DNA of 57,391 nucleotides from an uncultured SAR116 cluster alpha proteobacterium (GTDB lineage Bacteria; Pseudomonadota; Alphaproteobacteria; Puniceispirillales; Puniceispirillaceae), in NCBI GenBank assembly GCA_902578815.1, contig CACHEI010000012.1, positions 1 to 57,391 on the forward strand, given 5' to 3'. The notes beneath the pieces were generated by a model that worked only from the letters and a program-made list of their open reading frames with translations, made no database searches and was not told where the DNA came from. Within the stretch, counting starts at the first letter, position 1. Each line of letters begins with the position of its first letter. Shown here piece by piece: positions 1 through 9,003 of this stretch. The position numbers were made by a program, and so were the translations under genes.

Positions 1-33
1 AGCCGCGCCATCATACGCTAAGAACGAAAACCC

Positions 34-864
34 TCAAGAGGCTAATTCGCGCGATGCAGTGATAACGAGAGGTGCTAGAACTTCCTGCCTGATTTGCTGT
101 TGAATGTTTTGGATTTTCTGTGGCATTGTCGCTCCCATAACCAGATGCAGACCAAGTGCTGGCGGCTGCTTTCCTGCTCCTTTTTTCATCATTCGGTCAA
201 AAAACTGCAGGGCGAAATCACGCTTGTTCTGGGGCGGTAACGCAACCAGTCCAGATCTAGCCAGCGCGTTCAAATATATTATGGGTGAGCCGACCGCACT
301 GGTTTTCTCAGTCTCAGCCCAGGGTAGGGGATAGGGCAGCGTCGAATCCCGCATCTGCATAACATCATAAATTACAAACTGGCCTCCAGGCTTGATCACG
401 CGTGCGGCTTCGCCAATCAACTGATTTTTATCGGCGATGTTCATTCCCACATGGATCATATAGGCGGCGTCAAATTCATTTTCGGCAAAGGGCAGCGCCA
501 AAGCATTACCAGTGTTGAGCATGACCTGATCCTCTAAACCAACTAAGCGACTTAGGTGATTACCCGTTTCAACAAAACTCTCTGTTAGGTCAATGCCGAT
601 TACATGACAGCCCTTATCCGAAGCGATGAAACGTGCCGGTCCGCCAATGCCGCAACCAATGTCCAGAATTTTTCCTGAGGGAGTTGGCGACAGCGCGGCG
701 CTAACAAATCTGGTGGCGTCGATACCGCCAATATGGAATTCGTCAACTGCACTCAGATCCCGCGGCGTTGGTTGTTCGATACCGGCCAGCCGCAAACTAG
801 TGATAATACGGGAGTGGAGATCTCTCTTTTCATAGTAGTCGGTAACTTCCGCCTCGCTGATCAT
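34..864 (-). CDS. class I SAM-dependent methyltransferase
   Basis: This is a cytoplasmic SAM-dependent methyltransferase of about 276 residues; the substrate is unknown. Motif I (ILDIGCGIGGPA, about residues 66-77) and the acidic end of strand beta-2 (VIGIDLT) form a standard SAM-binding Rossmann fold, and the NTGNALALPFAENEFD segment matches motif II/III of UbiE-like small-molecule methyltransferases. The open frame continues further upstream, but the extension overlaps the preceding gene and looks non-coding, so the ATG at 864 (MISEAEV) is preferred. It lies 4 bases downstream of the DUF1330 gene on the same strand, so the two are probably co-transcribed. Family assignment is firm; the reaction is not predictable. 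Confidence 0.85.
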   Translation of the reverse strand: MISEAEVTDYYEKRDLHSRIITSLRLAGIEQPTPRDLSAVDEFHIGGIDATRFVSAALSPTPSGKILDIGCGIGGPARFIASDKGCHVIGIDLTESFVETGNHLSRLVGLEDQVMLNTGNALALPFAENEFDAAYMIHVGMNIADKNQLIGEAARVIKPGGQFVIYDVMQMRDSTLPYPLPWAETEKTSAVGSPIIYLNALARSGLVALPPQNKRDFALQFFDRMMKKGAGKQPPALGLHLVMGATMPQKIQNIQQQIRQEVLAPLVITASRELAS

Positions 865-868
865 CACG

Positions 869-1159
869 CTACAAACCCTCGATGATCGTTTGCACACTGG
901 TTGAGGCTGACATGCGAATAGCCTTCGCCTCAGCATATTCGTCCGAATGGTACCAATCCTGCGCTGCCTGATAGGATGGAAAGCGGATGACAACCATACG
1001 GCTGCCATGGGGCTCACCTTCATAGCTGATGGATTTACCACCCCGGACCAGAAATTCACCTTCGAAATGCTGGATCGTCGGCTGAACCAGCTTGATGTAG
1101 CCTGCATAAGTCTCAGGATCAGTTACATTGATTTGCGCAACAACATAGCCAAATGCCAT
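869..1159 (-). CDS. DUF1330 family protein
   Basis: This is a small (96 aa) ferredoxin-like alpha/beta-barrel protein of the DUF1330 family. The typical features are the N-terminal strand (GYVVAQINVTDPETYAGYI), the central RGGK...YEGEPHGSRMVVIRFPS segment and the AQDWYHSDEYAEAKAIR helix. Relatives belong to the dimeric EthD/ABM-like superfamily and have no agreed function. An in-frame GTG and ATG lie just upstream, but GTGGAG works better as the ribosome binding site for the ATG at 1159 (about 6 bases spacing), so that start was chosen. It is the first gene of a two-gene unit with the methyltransferase. The upstream 470 bases contain no recognisable gene. Confidence 0.8.
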   Translation of the reverse strand: MAFGYVVAQINVTDPETYAGYIKLVQPTIQHFEGEFLVRGGKSISYEGEPHGSRMVVIRFPSYQAAQDWYHSDEYAEAKAIRMSASTSVQTIIEGL

Positions 1160-1628
1160 TTCCATCTCCACGAAAGCAAAATCACACCAAAGGTGCCATA
1201 AAAGTAGCGGAGAACCTAGAGGCCAGGCGCTCTCAATATCATTTTTTCAATTCTATGATCTCAAGCCCTGCGCCTATGTATGGCGCGGTCTAAAGCGTGG
1301 TCTGCCAATTTTTTAGCACTAGTAAGGTGTCAAGAATTTTCCTGAAAAGGCTAAAACACTGTTTGACTTAATTTCAATCCCAGCCTTTGATGCCAAGCCG
1401 ACAAGCATTTATTGCGAACACCTAAAGAACAACGCTATTTAATAGTTTAGGCAAAGACATGTGTATGCGCTTGTTCGCTGGGTGGAAAATGTATTGGCTG
1501 GCGGGGTCTTTCGGAAAATGTTTACCGGCAAAAATTTAAGCCTTTAGGGCTAACATGACTGACAAAGCTGCCTAATGTTTTAAATCCCACGTGTCTGCTG
1601 ACGCCGAGACGAGGTCAAAGCACGACCT
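1160..1628. other. intergenic region without recognised gene
   Basis: About 470 bases between the DUF1330 gene and the small secreted protein gene. I see no convincing ORF, tRNA or strong terminator hairpin. The promoter of the DUF1330-methyltransferase unit must lie in its left part. Confidence 0.5.
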
Positions 1629-1991
1629 CTACTCGTCGGCAGCGTCAATAAAATCTTGAACTAGCTGGCTAACAGTTTTATCGCTATTAGGTTCATATCT
1701 GCAATCCATCGCTGTTGCACAATAGTCGCCGGCCGAGTTATAGATCCCCAGAACAGTTCGATTAGCGCCCGTATATACACAAATCTGCTGGCCCTTATAA
1801 ACCCTCTTAGTGGCAAGTCGGCAGGTGGTTTTTCTTTCAGGTTCTGTAATCCCCCTCCACAAATCTTGCATGAGCTTCATGCCCAACCCGAAACCACTTT
1901 TTTCATCACCGGCATGGGCTGCTGTTGCAACAAAAAGCGTGATGCAAACGCACGAAAGTCCAAGACAAAAATTTCTCAAAAACCTAATCAT
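1629..1991 (-). CDS. small secreted cysteine-containing protein
   Basis: This is a 120-residue protein of unknown family. Residues 1-27 form a classical signal peptide: positive N-region MIRFLRN, a hydrophobic core, and an AHA-G cleavage-like site near residue 27. The mature part has four cysteines (in TTCRLA, QQICVY, DYCATA and MDCRYE), which suggests two disulfides and a periplasmic or exported location. The C-terminus is acidic (DFIDAADE). The start ATG has an AGGTG-type site upstream. It is flanked by an empty region on one side and the acyl-CoA dehydrogenase pseudogene on the other, so context gives no functional clue. Confidence 0.7.
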   Translation of the reverse strand: MIRFLRNFCLGLSCVCITLFVATAAHAGDEKSGFGLGMKLMQDLWRGITEPERKTTCRLATKRVYKGQQICVYTGANRTVLGIYNSAGDYCATAMDCRYEPNSDKTVSQLVQDFIDAADE

Positions 1992-2197
1992 CTCACACCT
2001 GCCTAATCGGATACTCCGAAGTTAGCGGTGTCTCTAAACAGAAACCCAATTGTTATTATTTTTTCAGGAGTTTATCTGTTAAAGATACGTTATCTTTCAC
2101 GTCAAACTGAATTGCTAACGCCTAGTTTTCTCCAGTGAATCATGAAACGGTGGATTGTTCAAGGCTCAAATTACTAATTCTGAAAAATGTTAACTAT

Positions 2198-3418
2198 TTA
2201 TTCTGCCACTTTGTCGTACAAATTTGCATAGAAATCAATAGTTTGCGGTGTCTTTACGCCAAGGGTGGCACCGGCCACCTTCGTGCGCAAAATTTGTGTG
2301 GTACCGTCGGCAATGGTGAACATTCGCGCATCTCTGGTCAGTCGCTCCATCGGCACGTCATGTGGATATCCCATCGAAGCATGGATCTATAACGCGTCCT
2401 GCGTGACTTTGATCGCGGTTTCTGAAGCAAACACTTTGACTGAACTACAGCACAAATATTGGGAAATCATCACCTGCAGCCTGCACCGTATCATGTAGCA
2501 ATGCGCGCGACGCTTTTAAGCTGATCAACATTTGGGCCAGCATCCATTGCAAGCCCTAAAACTTGGCGATTGGTCGCCCAAACTGAATGCGGTTCACGGC
2601 AAAATTCTGTGCCTCCTCGGAGGTGCGCTGGGCAATCCCGAGTGCCACGGTTCCAGCACTGAGACGCTGAGCGTTATAGGCATTCATCAGCCCGGCAAAG
2701 CCTTTTTTCAAGTCTGAATTTCGGAACGGCTATCATATCCTTAGCCACTTCTATATCAGAGAAGGTGATATCTGTATCCGAGATGCTACAAACCCCCATT
2801 ACCGGGACGCGGCGGCCGATGACAAGGCCTGGTGTCTCGTCAAAAATGGCGATAAAGCACCAATACTCTAATCGACGCTATTTTCCTTGACCCGGGCAAA
2901 GACCAGCTGGAATTGCGACACCCCAACTCCATTAATCCAATGTTTCTTGCTATTGATAATTTATTTATCGCCATGCTTTACCGCCGTAGTTGTTATCTCA
3001 GTGGCGGCACTGCCCGCATTGGGCTTTGTGATGCGTATTGCAGGCTTGTCGCCACTAAGAACACAGTCGGTGGCAAGGCGTTTTTGCCGCTCAGAGCCAT
3101 ATTTGATCACCGCACCGATTGCGCCTATATTTGCCTCAACCGTGATCTGACCCATAGTAGAACAGCAGCGCGCCATCTCCTTGATGACCAGTAAACTATC
3201 CAAGTAGCTCAGACCGCGTCCGCCCGAGCAGTCGGGATAGTAATTCCTTTAAACCTACCATCACGCAGCCTTGCAACATTGTCCCATGGATAGGTCTCGT
3301 TTAAATCCCTTGCCGCAGCGGTGGGCTTGAAAGCAGTTTCCGCCAGATCGCGCGCGGAATCCTGCAACGCTAGCTGTACTTTCGTCAGTCTGCTAATGAT
3401 TTCTTCTCCGCTTCCCAT
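2198..3418 (-). pseudogene. acyl-CoA dehydrogenase, frameshifted pseudogene
   Basis: Translating the minus strand in pieces gives a nearly complete acyl-CoA dehydrogenase. The N-terminal part (QLALQDSARDLAETAFKP...YPWDNVARLRD...TIP) runs to about 3209. A one-base frameshift then leads into YLDSLLVIKEMARCCSTMG...GAIGAVIKYGSE...SGDKPAIRITKPNAGSAATE. Further pieces are KKHWINGVGVSQFQLVFARV, FKKGFAGLMNAYNAQRLSAGTVALGIAQR and, near the end, the family-typical RDARMFTIADGTTQILR, finishing at a TAA at 2198. Several frameshifts and in-frame stops interrupt the flavin- and substrate-binding domains. The catalytic-region hallmark GSAATE has also drifted, with a lysine (TKPNAGS) where TEPEAGS is usual. 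Its start overlaps the 3' end of the intact CoA-transferase by 34 bases, so the two were once an operon. Confidence 0.85.
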
Positions 3419-4611
3419 TGTGCTAGCTCCACCAGAATCTCGTCATTATGCTCACCACAGAGCGGGGGCGGCAGTCGGTAGCTGACTTCTGTTTTGCTGA
3501 ATTTGACTGGATTGCCGATTAGATTGACCCCCTTTTTACCTGCAGCTGGATGCGCCATGTTAATTTTCATGTTACGCTCGGACACCTGATCCGAGTTAAA
3601 AACATCCTTGACATCTTGGATGGCGCCACCCGGGACATTGGCCGCATCAAGCGCCGCGACAAGCGCATCAAGTTCCCATTTGCCAACTTCTGCACACAGC
3701 AGTGGTATCAATTGGTCACGATTTTTTAGCCGCATCTGGTTGGTCTGGAAATCTTTTGTTTTGGCCAATTCTGGCTGCCCCAGAATATCGCAGAAACGTG
3801 CGAATTGTGCGTCATTGCCAGCGGCGACGATCAGATGCCCATTCTTTGTTGCAAAAACCTGATAGGGAACGATGTTCGGGTGTTGATTGCCCATGCGTTT
3901 CTGCTCTGCGCCCGATACCAGATGGTTAGTTCCGGAATTGATTAGCCAGGAAATTTGCGTATCGACAAGCCCAAGGTCGATATGCTGGCCTTCCCCGGTG
4001 GCATCTCTGTGTCGCAGTGCCGCAAGGATGGCCGTAGCAGCGTACATCCCGCACATCACATCGGCAATGCCAACACCGACTTTCATCGGCTCACCATCGG
4101 GATCGCCTGTAAGGCTCATGATCCCGCCATAAGCCTGTGCCAGCAAATCATATCCTGGCCGATTTGCATTCGGTCCAGTCTGCCCAAAGCCAGAGATTGA
4201 GCAATAGACAATTGCCGGGTTAGATGCGCTTATAGCGGCGTAGTCGAGGTCGTATTTGGCTAGCCCTCCAACTTTGAAATTCTGGATCATCACATCGCAA
4301 TGCTTTACCAGCCGGTGGATCAACTTCTGTCCTTCATCAGCGGTTATATCGATCGCAAGAGAGCGCTTGTTGCGGTTTGACGACAGATAATAGGCGCTTT
4401 CACCCGATATTATGCCGGCATCATCGCTAAGAAAGGGCGGTCCCCAGGAACGTGTATCATCACCGGTTCCCGGTTTCTCGATTTTGATAATATCAGCACC
4501 ATAATCCCCCATGAGTTGGGTGCAGGTTGGCCCAGCCAGGATCCGCGATAGATCGAGAATCCGCAATCCTGAGAGTGGTCCACCTGCTATCTTTGTCTTT
4601 TCGTCACTCAC
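3385..4611 (-). CDS. CaiB/BaiF family (class III) CoA-transferase
   Basis: This is a cytoplasmic family III CoA-transferase (408 aa), which moves CoA between an acyl-CoA donor and a carboxylic acid. Diagnostic segments are GLRILDLSRILAGPTCTQLMGDYGADIIKIEKPGTGDDTR at the N-terminus, NRNKRSLAIDI, the NFKVGG...YDYAA region, and GQHIDLGLVDTQ, which contains the family's aspartyl nucleophile. Length is normal. The start is GTG at 4611 with GGGAG about 9 bases upstream. The downstream partner, an acyl-CoA dehydrogenase, is a pseudogene, so the CoA-ester pathway this gene served has lost a step or is served by another dehydrogenase. The substrate cannot be read from the sequence. Confidence 0.9.
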   Translation of the reverse strand: MSDEKTKIAGGPLSGLRILDLSRILAGPTCTQLMGDYGADIIKIEKPGTGDDTRSWGPPFLSDDAGIISGESAYYLSSNRNKRSLAIDITADEGQKLIHRLVKHCDVMIQNFKVGGLAKYDLDYAAISASNPAIVYCSISGFGQTGPNANRPGYDLLAQAYGGIMSLTGDPDGEPMKVGVGIADVMCGMYAATAILAALRHRDATGEGQHIDLGLVDTQISWLINSGTNHLVSGAEQKRMGNQHPNIVPYQVFATKNGHLIVAAGNDAQFARFCDILGQPELAKTKDFQTNQMRLKNRDQLIPLLCAEVGKWELDALVAALDAANVPGGAIQDVKDVFNSDQVSERNMKINMAHPAAGKKGVNLIGNPVKFSKTEVSYRLPPPLCGEHNDEILVELAQWEAEKKSLAD

Positions 4612-4933
4612 CAGGCCGATCTCCCTCTAATAGTGCAATCTGCTCAACTGTTCCTTCTAATCCAATAAAACTATTCAACTGGGCCGCTATAGAATATGTT
4701 ATATCGTAGAAACTCTACCCGCCAATGAAAACTCGATAGAGCACTGCAATCCAGTAGTGCCTTATTCTCTTTATTGATCGCCACTTTTTTACTTGCGGCT
4801 GTGCTGCCAGCAGGTCTTGTCTGATCTGCATTAGTTAATGATGCAAATTTTGCAGCATCATGCAAAAAATTTAACTCTTTTTTTCTGCTTTCCTTATAAT
4901 CACTTTTCAACGAAACATGTGTTTGGAACCGAC

Positions 4934-5767
4934 ATGCGTGTCATTTTTATCAGCGACCTTGATGGCACTTTGCTTGGCCAAACCGATTTTCGTTTTGAGG
5001 AAATCAAAGGCGCGATCATCGCGCTTCTGGCCAAAGGTATCAGCCTAATACCGGCGTCCAGCAAAACACAGTCTGAGATTGAGGATTTTTGCCGCTTGCT
5101 TGGTGTTGAACTGCCTTTTATCTGTGAAAATGGCGCTGCACTGGTAAACAGCCATCTGTTGCACCGCAAGAGCGGCACAGGTCGAAACACGATGTCTAGC
5201 CATGTCCTTGGGCGTGACCAGTCAGCGCTGCTATCAGTTTGGCGCGATTCATTAAGGCCCAATCTAAAGGAAAACTGCATTTTTTTGGGTGAAATGGACG
5301 CTTCCGGTCAGGAGGCTATTCTTGGTCTCGCAGGTGAGCAGCTTGCCAGGGCGATGGACCGCAGCCATTCAGCACTTTTCAAATTTAAAGGTACGCCTTC
5401 TGAGTTCGTTGTGCTCCAGGAGGAGGCGGTGCAGGCTGGTTTATTGGTCCAGTGTGGCGGGCGTGTCTGCGCGCTCTCTGCACCGCATGACAAGGCCAGC
5501 TATCATCAATTGATTAGGAAGACAGTATTGGATGAGGGCGCTAAGTGCATTCTTGTTGGATTTGGTGATGCGCAGAATGACGTATCAATGCTGCAAAACA
5601 GCGATGTCGCCTGTGTCATTCCGCGCCCTGGATGCCCGCCTCTTGTTTTGCCTAATCCGCCACAAATGCTGATACAGGCAAGTGCGGTTGCGCCGCTTGG
5701 TTGGCTTGAGGCTGCGAGACGGGCCTTGCACATCATCAAACAGGAACATGGTGAACAAAATGGGTGA
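4934..5767 (+). CDS. gpgP: glucosyl-3-phosphoglycerate phosphatase (MpgP-type HAD hydrolase)
   Basis: This HAD-superfamily phosphatase (277 aa) of the mannosyl/glucosyl-3-phosphoglycerate phosphatase group is predicted to dephosphorylate glucosyl-3-phosphoglycerate to glucosylglycerate. HAD motif I is ISDLDGTLLG (Asp8 nucleophile, Asp10), motif II is the PASSKT segment, and the metal-binding motif IV is GFGDAQNDVSML near the C-terminus. An upstream in-frame extension exists, but the ATG at 4934 places the DxD motif at the usual distance from the start. The gene overlaps the next by 8 bases. The neighbouring GT81 synthase and GH13 phosphorylase make the glucosyl substrate more likely than mannosyl. 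Substrate choice is inferred from context. Confidence 0.85.
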   Translation: MRVIFISDLDGTLLGQTDFRFEEIKGAIIALLAKGISLIPASSKTQSEIEDFCRLLGVELPFICENGAALVNSHLLHRKSGTGRNTMSSHVLGRDQSALLSVWRDSLRPNLKENCIFLGEMDASGQEAILGLAGEQLARAMDRSHSALFKFKGTPSEFVVLQEEAVQAGLLVQCGGRVCALSAPHDKASYHQLIRKTVLDEGAKCILVGFGDAQNDVSMLQNSDVACVIPRPGCPPLVLPNPPQMLIQASAVAPLGWLEAARRALHIIKQEHGEQNG

Positions 5768-6980
5768 TGCATATCAAGACGGCATTGTTGCAACATTGCA
5801 CAATTTTCAAACAAAATCACTTAAGGATCTAGAGGCAGACCTCAAGCTGTTCTCCGGATACAGGCCAATGGAACTGATACTTCCCTGCCTTTATTCGGAA
5901 CTTGATGGGCTAGCGCTAAATCATATTGTTGAGGAAATTAGCAAGGTCGACTATCTTAATCATGTTATAATTGGGTTGGACCGGGCTGATGGTGATCAAT
6001 ACCGTTTAGCATATTCATTCTTTCAGAATTTAAATAAACCTTTCTCGTTGCTGTGGAATGATGGCCCGCGGATCCAGAATATCCATTCCCAGCTGGTCGA
6101 TCGGGGTCTTGCACCAACCGAACCTGGAAAGGGCCGAAATGTTTGGTATTGTATTGGATTTGCAAATGCCAGGGGTAAGGCTGAGGCAGTAGCGTTGCAT
6201 GATTGCGATATTCTGACCTATGATCGCTCGCTACTGGCCAGACTGTTCTATCCGATCGCGAATCCAAACTACCAATTCGAATTCTGTAAGGGATATTACG
6301 CCCGTGTAGCTGATGGCAAAATGAATGGTCGGGTCACAAGGCTATTGCTGGCACCACTCTTGATGGCTATGGAACGTGTGCTTGGCCGCAATGAATATCT
6401 CGATTTTCTGAAAAGTTTTCGATATCCTCTTGCAGGAGAGTTTTCCTTCCGCCGGTCGCTGATACCGGAACTCAGAATCCCCTCTGACTGGGGACTTGAG
6501 GTAGGAATCCTCTCCGAAATGTACCGCAATCAGGCAAGCAACCGCATCTGTCAGGTAAATATTGCAGAAACGTACGACCACAAACATCAGCTGCTTTCCG
6601 AGGATGATCGAAGCGCAGGCCTTTCGCGAATGTCGTCGGATATTTCCAAGGTTTTGATTCGCAAACTTGCAACCAAAGGCCATTGTTTTGGCCATGAAAC
6701 CTTTCGTACGATCAAGGCAACTTATTTTCGCATTGCTCTCGACATGGTTCGGATTTACCAGACTGACGCAGAAATTAACGGCCTGTCCTTCGACATTGAT
6801 GCTGAGGAGCGTGCGGTTGAGTTGTTCGCAGAAAACATAATGCGCGCTGGCGAGGAATTCTATTATTCGCCTATGGAAACACCCTTCACACCCTCATGGA
6901 CGCGTGTTCTCTCGGCGATCCCTGACATAGGTTACCAACTTCGCAAAGCCGTTGAGGCCGACAATCAGGATTTGCGATGA
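5760..6980 (+). CDS. gpgS: glucosyl-3-phosphoglycerate synthase (GT81-like)
   Basis: This is a retaining glycosyltransferase of about 406 residues. It is predicted to join glucose from a nucleotide sugar (NDP-glucose) to 3-phosphoglycerate, the first step of glucosylglycerate synthesis. The N-terminal Rossmann part includes HVIIGLDRADGDQ and KGRNVWYCIGFANA, and the metal-binding DxD motif is ALHDCDILTYDR (Asp148, Asp150). A central GEFSFRRSLIPELRIPSDWGLEVGILSEMYR region is characteristic of GpgS/MpgS-type enzymes. ATG 5760 overlaps the phosphatase stop; an ATG at 5748 is possible but has a cramped ribosome binding site. The gene ends in an ATGA overlap with the GH13 gene, indicating translational coupling. 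Confidence 0.88.
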   Translation: MGDAYQDGIVATLHNFQTKSLKDLEADLKLFSGYRPMELILPCLYSELDGLALNHIVEEISKVDYLNHVIIGLDRADGDQYRLAYSFFQNLNKPFSLLWNDGPRIQNIHSQLVDRGLAPTEPGKGRNVWYCIGFANARGKAEAVALHDCDILTYDRSLLARLFYPIANPNYQFEFCKGYYARVADGKMNGRVTRLLLAPLLMAMERVLGRNEYLDFLKSFRYPLAGEFSFRRSLIPELRIPSDWGLEVGILSEMYRNQASNRICQVNIAETYDHKHQLLSEDDRSAGLSRMSSDISKVLIRKLATKGHCFGHETFRTIKATYFRIALDMVRIYQTDAEINGLSFDIDAEERAVELFAENIMRAGEEFYYSPMETPFTPSWTRVLSAIPDIGYQLRKAVEADNQDLR

Positions 6981-8737
6981 GTGTGGTTGAGATTAATCAT
7001 CAAGACGGGTTGATGCGTCGACTTGAGAAAATCTATCAGGATGTTGACAGCGGCACCCTTGGCGCACTTGTGGACAGAGTGATGGCGCGTCTTGATAGTG
7101 CCACTTCCCCTTATGGCAAAACCTCGGAATCAAGGTGGGACGAGTCGACCTGTGTGTTGATCTCCTATGCCGACAGCGTTACCGATGGCCGCAAATCTCC
7201 CCTGTCCTGTCTTCACGAATTTGTGGAAGAAAATCTGGGCGATGTCGTTGACAGTGTACATATATTGCCGTTCTTCCCCTCCACTGGTGATGATGGTTTC
7301 TCGGTGATGGACTACCGTGCTGTCGATCCACGTCTTGGCTCCTGGGGTGATCTGACAAAAATGTCGGCCTCGCTAAAACTCATGGCCGATGTTATCTTGA
7401 ACCATGGTTCCAGATCGAGTGTGTGGTTTAGACAGTTTGTCGATGGCGAGACACCTGGCAGCGGCTATTTCCTTGCCGTCGATGAAGATTTTGACATTTC
7501 GAGTGTTATTCGCCCGCGTGAACATGCCTTATTGCAACCTGTAACAACGGCTGGTGGTGAAAGACGGGTCTGGTGTACGTTCAGCGAGGATCAGGTTGAT
7601 TTTGATTTTTCCAATCCGCTCCTCCTGGAGGAATTTATAGGCATCATCCTGGATTTCATTGATCATGGTATTCGTATCCTTCGCCTCGATGCCGTAGGCT
7701 TTTTGTGGAAGGAGACGGGGACAACTTGCCTTAACCTGCGCCAAACACATGCCATCATTCAATTAATCCGCTACATTGTTGATATCTACAATAATGAGAC
7801 GGTAATCGTCACCGAGACAAACCTTCCAAATCAGGAGAATTTGAGCTATTTTGGAAATGGTAATGAGGCACATTGGATTTATAATTTTTCCTTGCCACCG
7901 CTGATCCTCTATTCGCTTTTGTTCTCTGATTCCAGTATTTTACGGCGTTGGAGCATGAGAATGCCACCGGCCCTTAGTGGAACAAGCTATCTGAATTTTT
8001 TGTCTTCGCATGACGGATTTGGCATGCGCCCGACAGAAGGCTTACTGGATGAGGCGCAGCGCCAGCGTCTGCTTAACCGGTTGGAAGCCAATGGCAGTCT
8101 GTTTTCGTGCCGTGTGAAAGCCGATGGAACGAAAAGCGTTTATGAAGCTAATACGACTTTATTCAGCGCGCTTTGCAAGACTGATGATGATCCAGCTGGC
8201 ACGCTGAGCTCGGCGCGTTTTGTCGCTGCTTATGCGCTGATGTTTGGCCTTGAGGGGATCCCCGCTATCTATATCAACAGTCTGATCTCAGCGCAAAATG
8301 ACATTGATGGCGTTGCCCAGTCGGGCATGAAACGGCGGATCAATCGCCAGAAATTTGCTAAAGACTGGCTCGATGACAGGCTATCGGATCCAATTAGCAG
8401 GGAGAGCTTCGGTCTCGTCAAATTGAAGGAACTGCTGATAATACGAAAACAGCAGCCGGCGTTTCATCCCAATGCCACGCAATTCACTTTGCAGTTACGA
8501 TCTGAGCTTTTTGGTGTCTGGCGACAGAGCCAAGATCGCAAGCAGAGCATTTTTGCAATCACTAACCTTTGTGCCGACGAGCAGGAACTTGATCTGTCAG
8601 TTATCAATCTGATTGACACGGAAAACTGGCATGACCTCGTCACACAAAGGCCAATTGACGATAATGAGAAATATCTGAAAATGTGTCCCTACCAGACAGT
8701 CTGGATCACCAATCAGGCCTGGCCCTCAAGGCGGTGA
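6977..8737 (+). CDS. GH13_18 sucrose phosphorylase-like enzyme, probable glucosylglycerate phosphorylase
   Basis: This is a GH13 subfamily-18-type phosphorylase (586 aa). The TIM-barrel motifs are readable: ILPFFPSTGDDGFSVMDY early, ADVILNHGS, RILRLDAVGF with nucleophile Asp238, VTETN with acid/base Glu280, and FLSSHDGFGMRP with stabiliser Asp346. This subfamily includes sucrose, sucrose-6-phosphate and glucosylglycerate phosphorylases. Because it is the third gene of an overlapping gpgP-gpgS operon, reversible phosphorolysis of glucosylglycerate to glucose-1-phosphate and glycerate is the best prediction, closing a synthesis and recycling loop. The start ATG at 6977 overlaps the preceding stop (ATGA). 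Sucrose specificity cannot be excluded from sequence reading alone. Confidence 0.88.
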   Translation: MSVVEINHQDGLMRRLEKIYQDVDSGTLGALVDRVMARLDSATSPYGKTSESRWDESTCVLISYADSVTDGRKSPLSCLHEFVEENLGDVVDSVHILPFFPSTGDDGFSVMDYRAVDPRLGSWGDLTKMSASLKLMADVILNHGSRSSVWFRQFVDGETPGSGYFLAVDEDFDISSVIRPREHALLQPVTTAGGERRVWCTFSEDQVDFDFSNPLLLEEFIGIILDFIDHGIRILRLDAVGFLWKETGTTCLNLRQTHAIIQLIRYIVDIYNNETVIVTETNLPNQENLSYFGNGNEAHWIYNFSLPPLILYSLLFSDSSILRRWSMRMPPALSGTSYLNFLSSHDGFGMRPTEGLLDEAQRQRLLNRLEANGSLFSCRVKADGTKSVYEANTTLFSALCKTDDDPAGTLSSARFVAAYALMFGLEGIPAIYINSLISAQNDIDGVAQSGMKRRINRQKFAKDWLDDRLSDPISRESFGLVKLKELLIIRKQQPAFHPNATQFTLQLRSELFGVWRQSQDRKQSIFAITNLCADEQELDLSVINLIDTENWHDLVTQRPIDDNEKYLKMCPYQTVWITNQAWPSRR

Positions 8738-9003
8738 GGTGTCTTCTATCCGTTACACCCCCATGATCACGAACATTTACTTTCTATGGACATTCGCCGC
8801 TGGTAAATATTCAATGTCAGTCGCGCGCGCGTTTCCATGCAGAGGGCCACTCCTTGCAGAACTGACATTAGCTGGCACAGAATAGCTCCGTTAAGCGCTT
8901 GCTATTTATGCAAGCCACAACAAAATTCGAAAAGGTTTTCGATCTTGTATCTTGCATCATATACCCATATGTTGCGGCCAAATCGGTAATGGATGTCCCT
9001 TTT

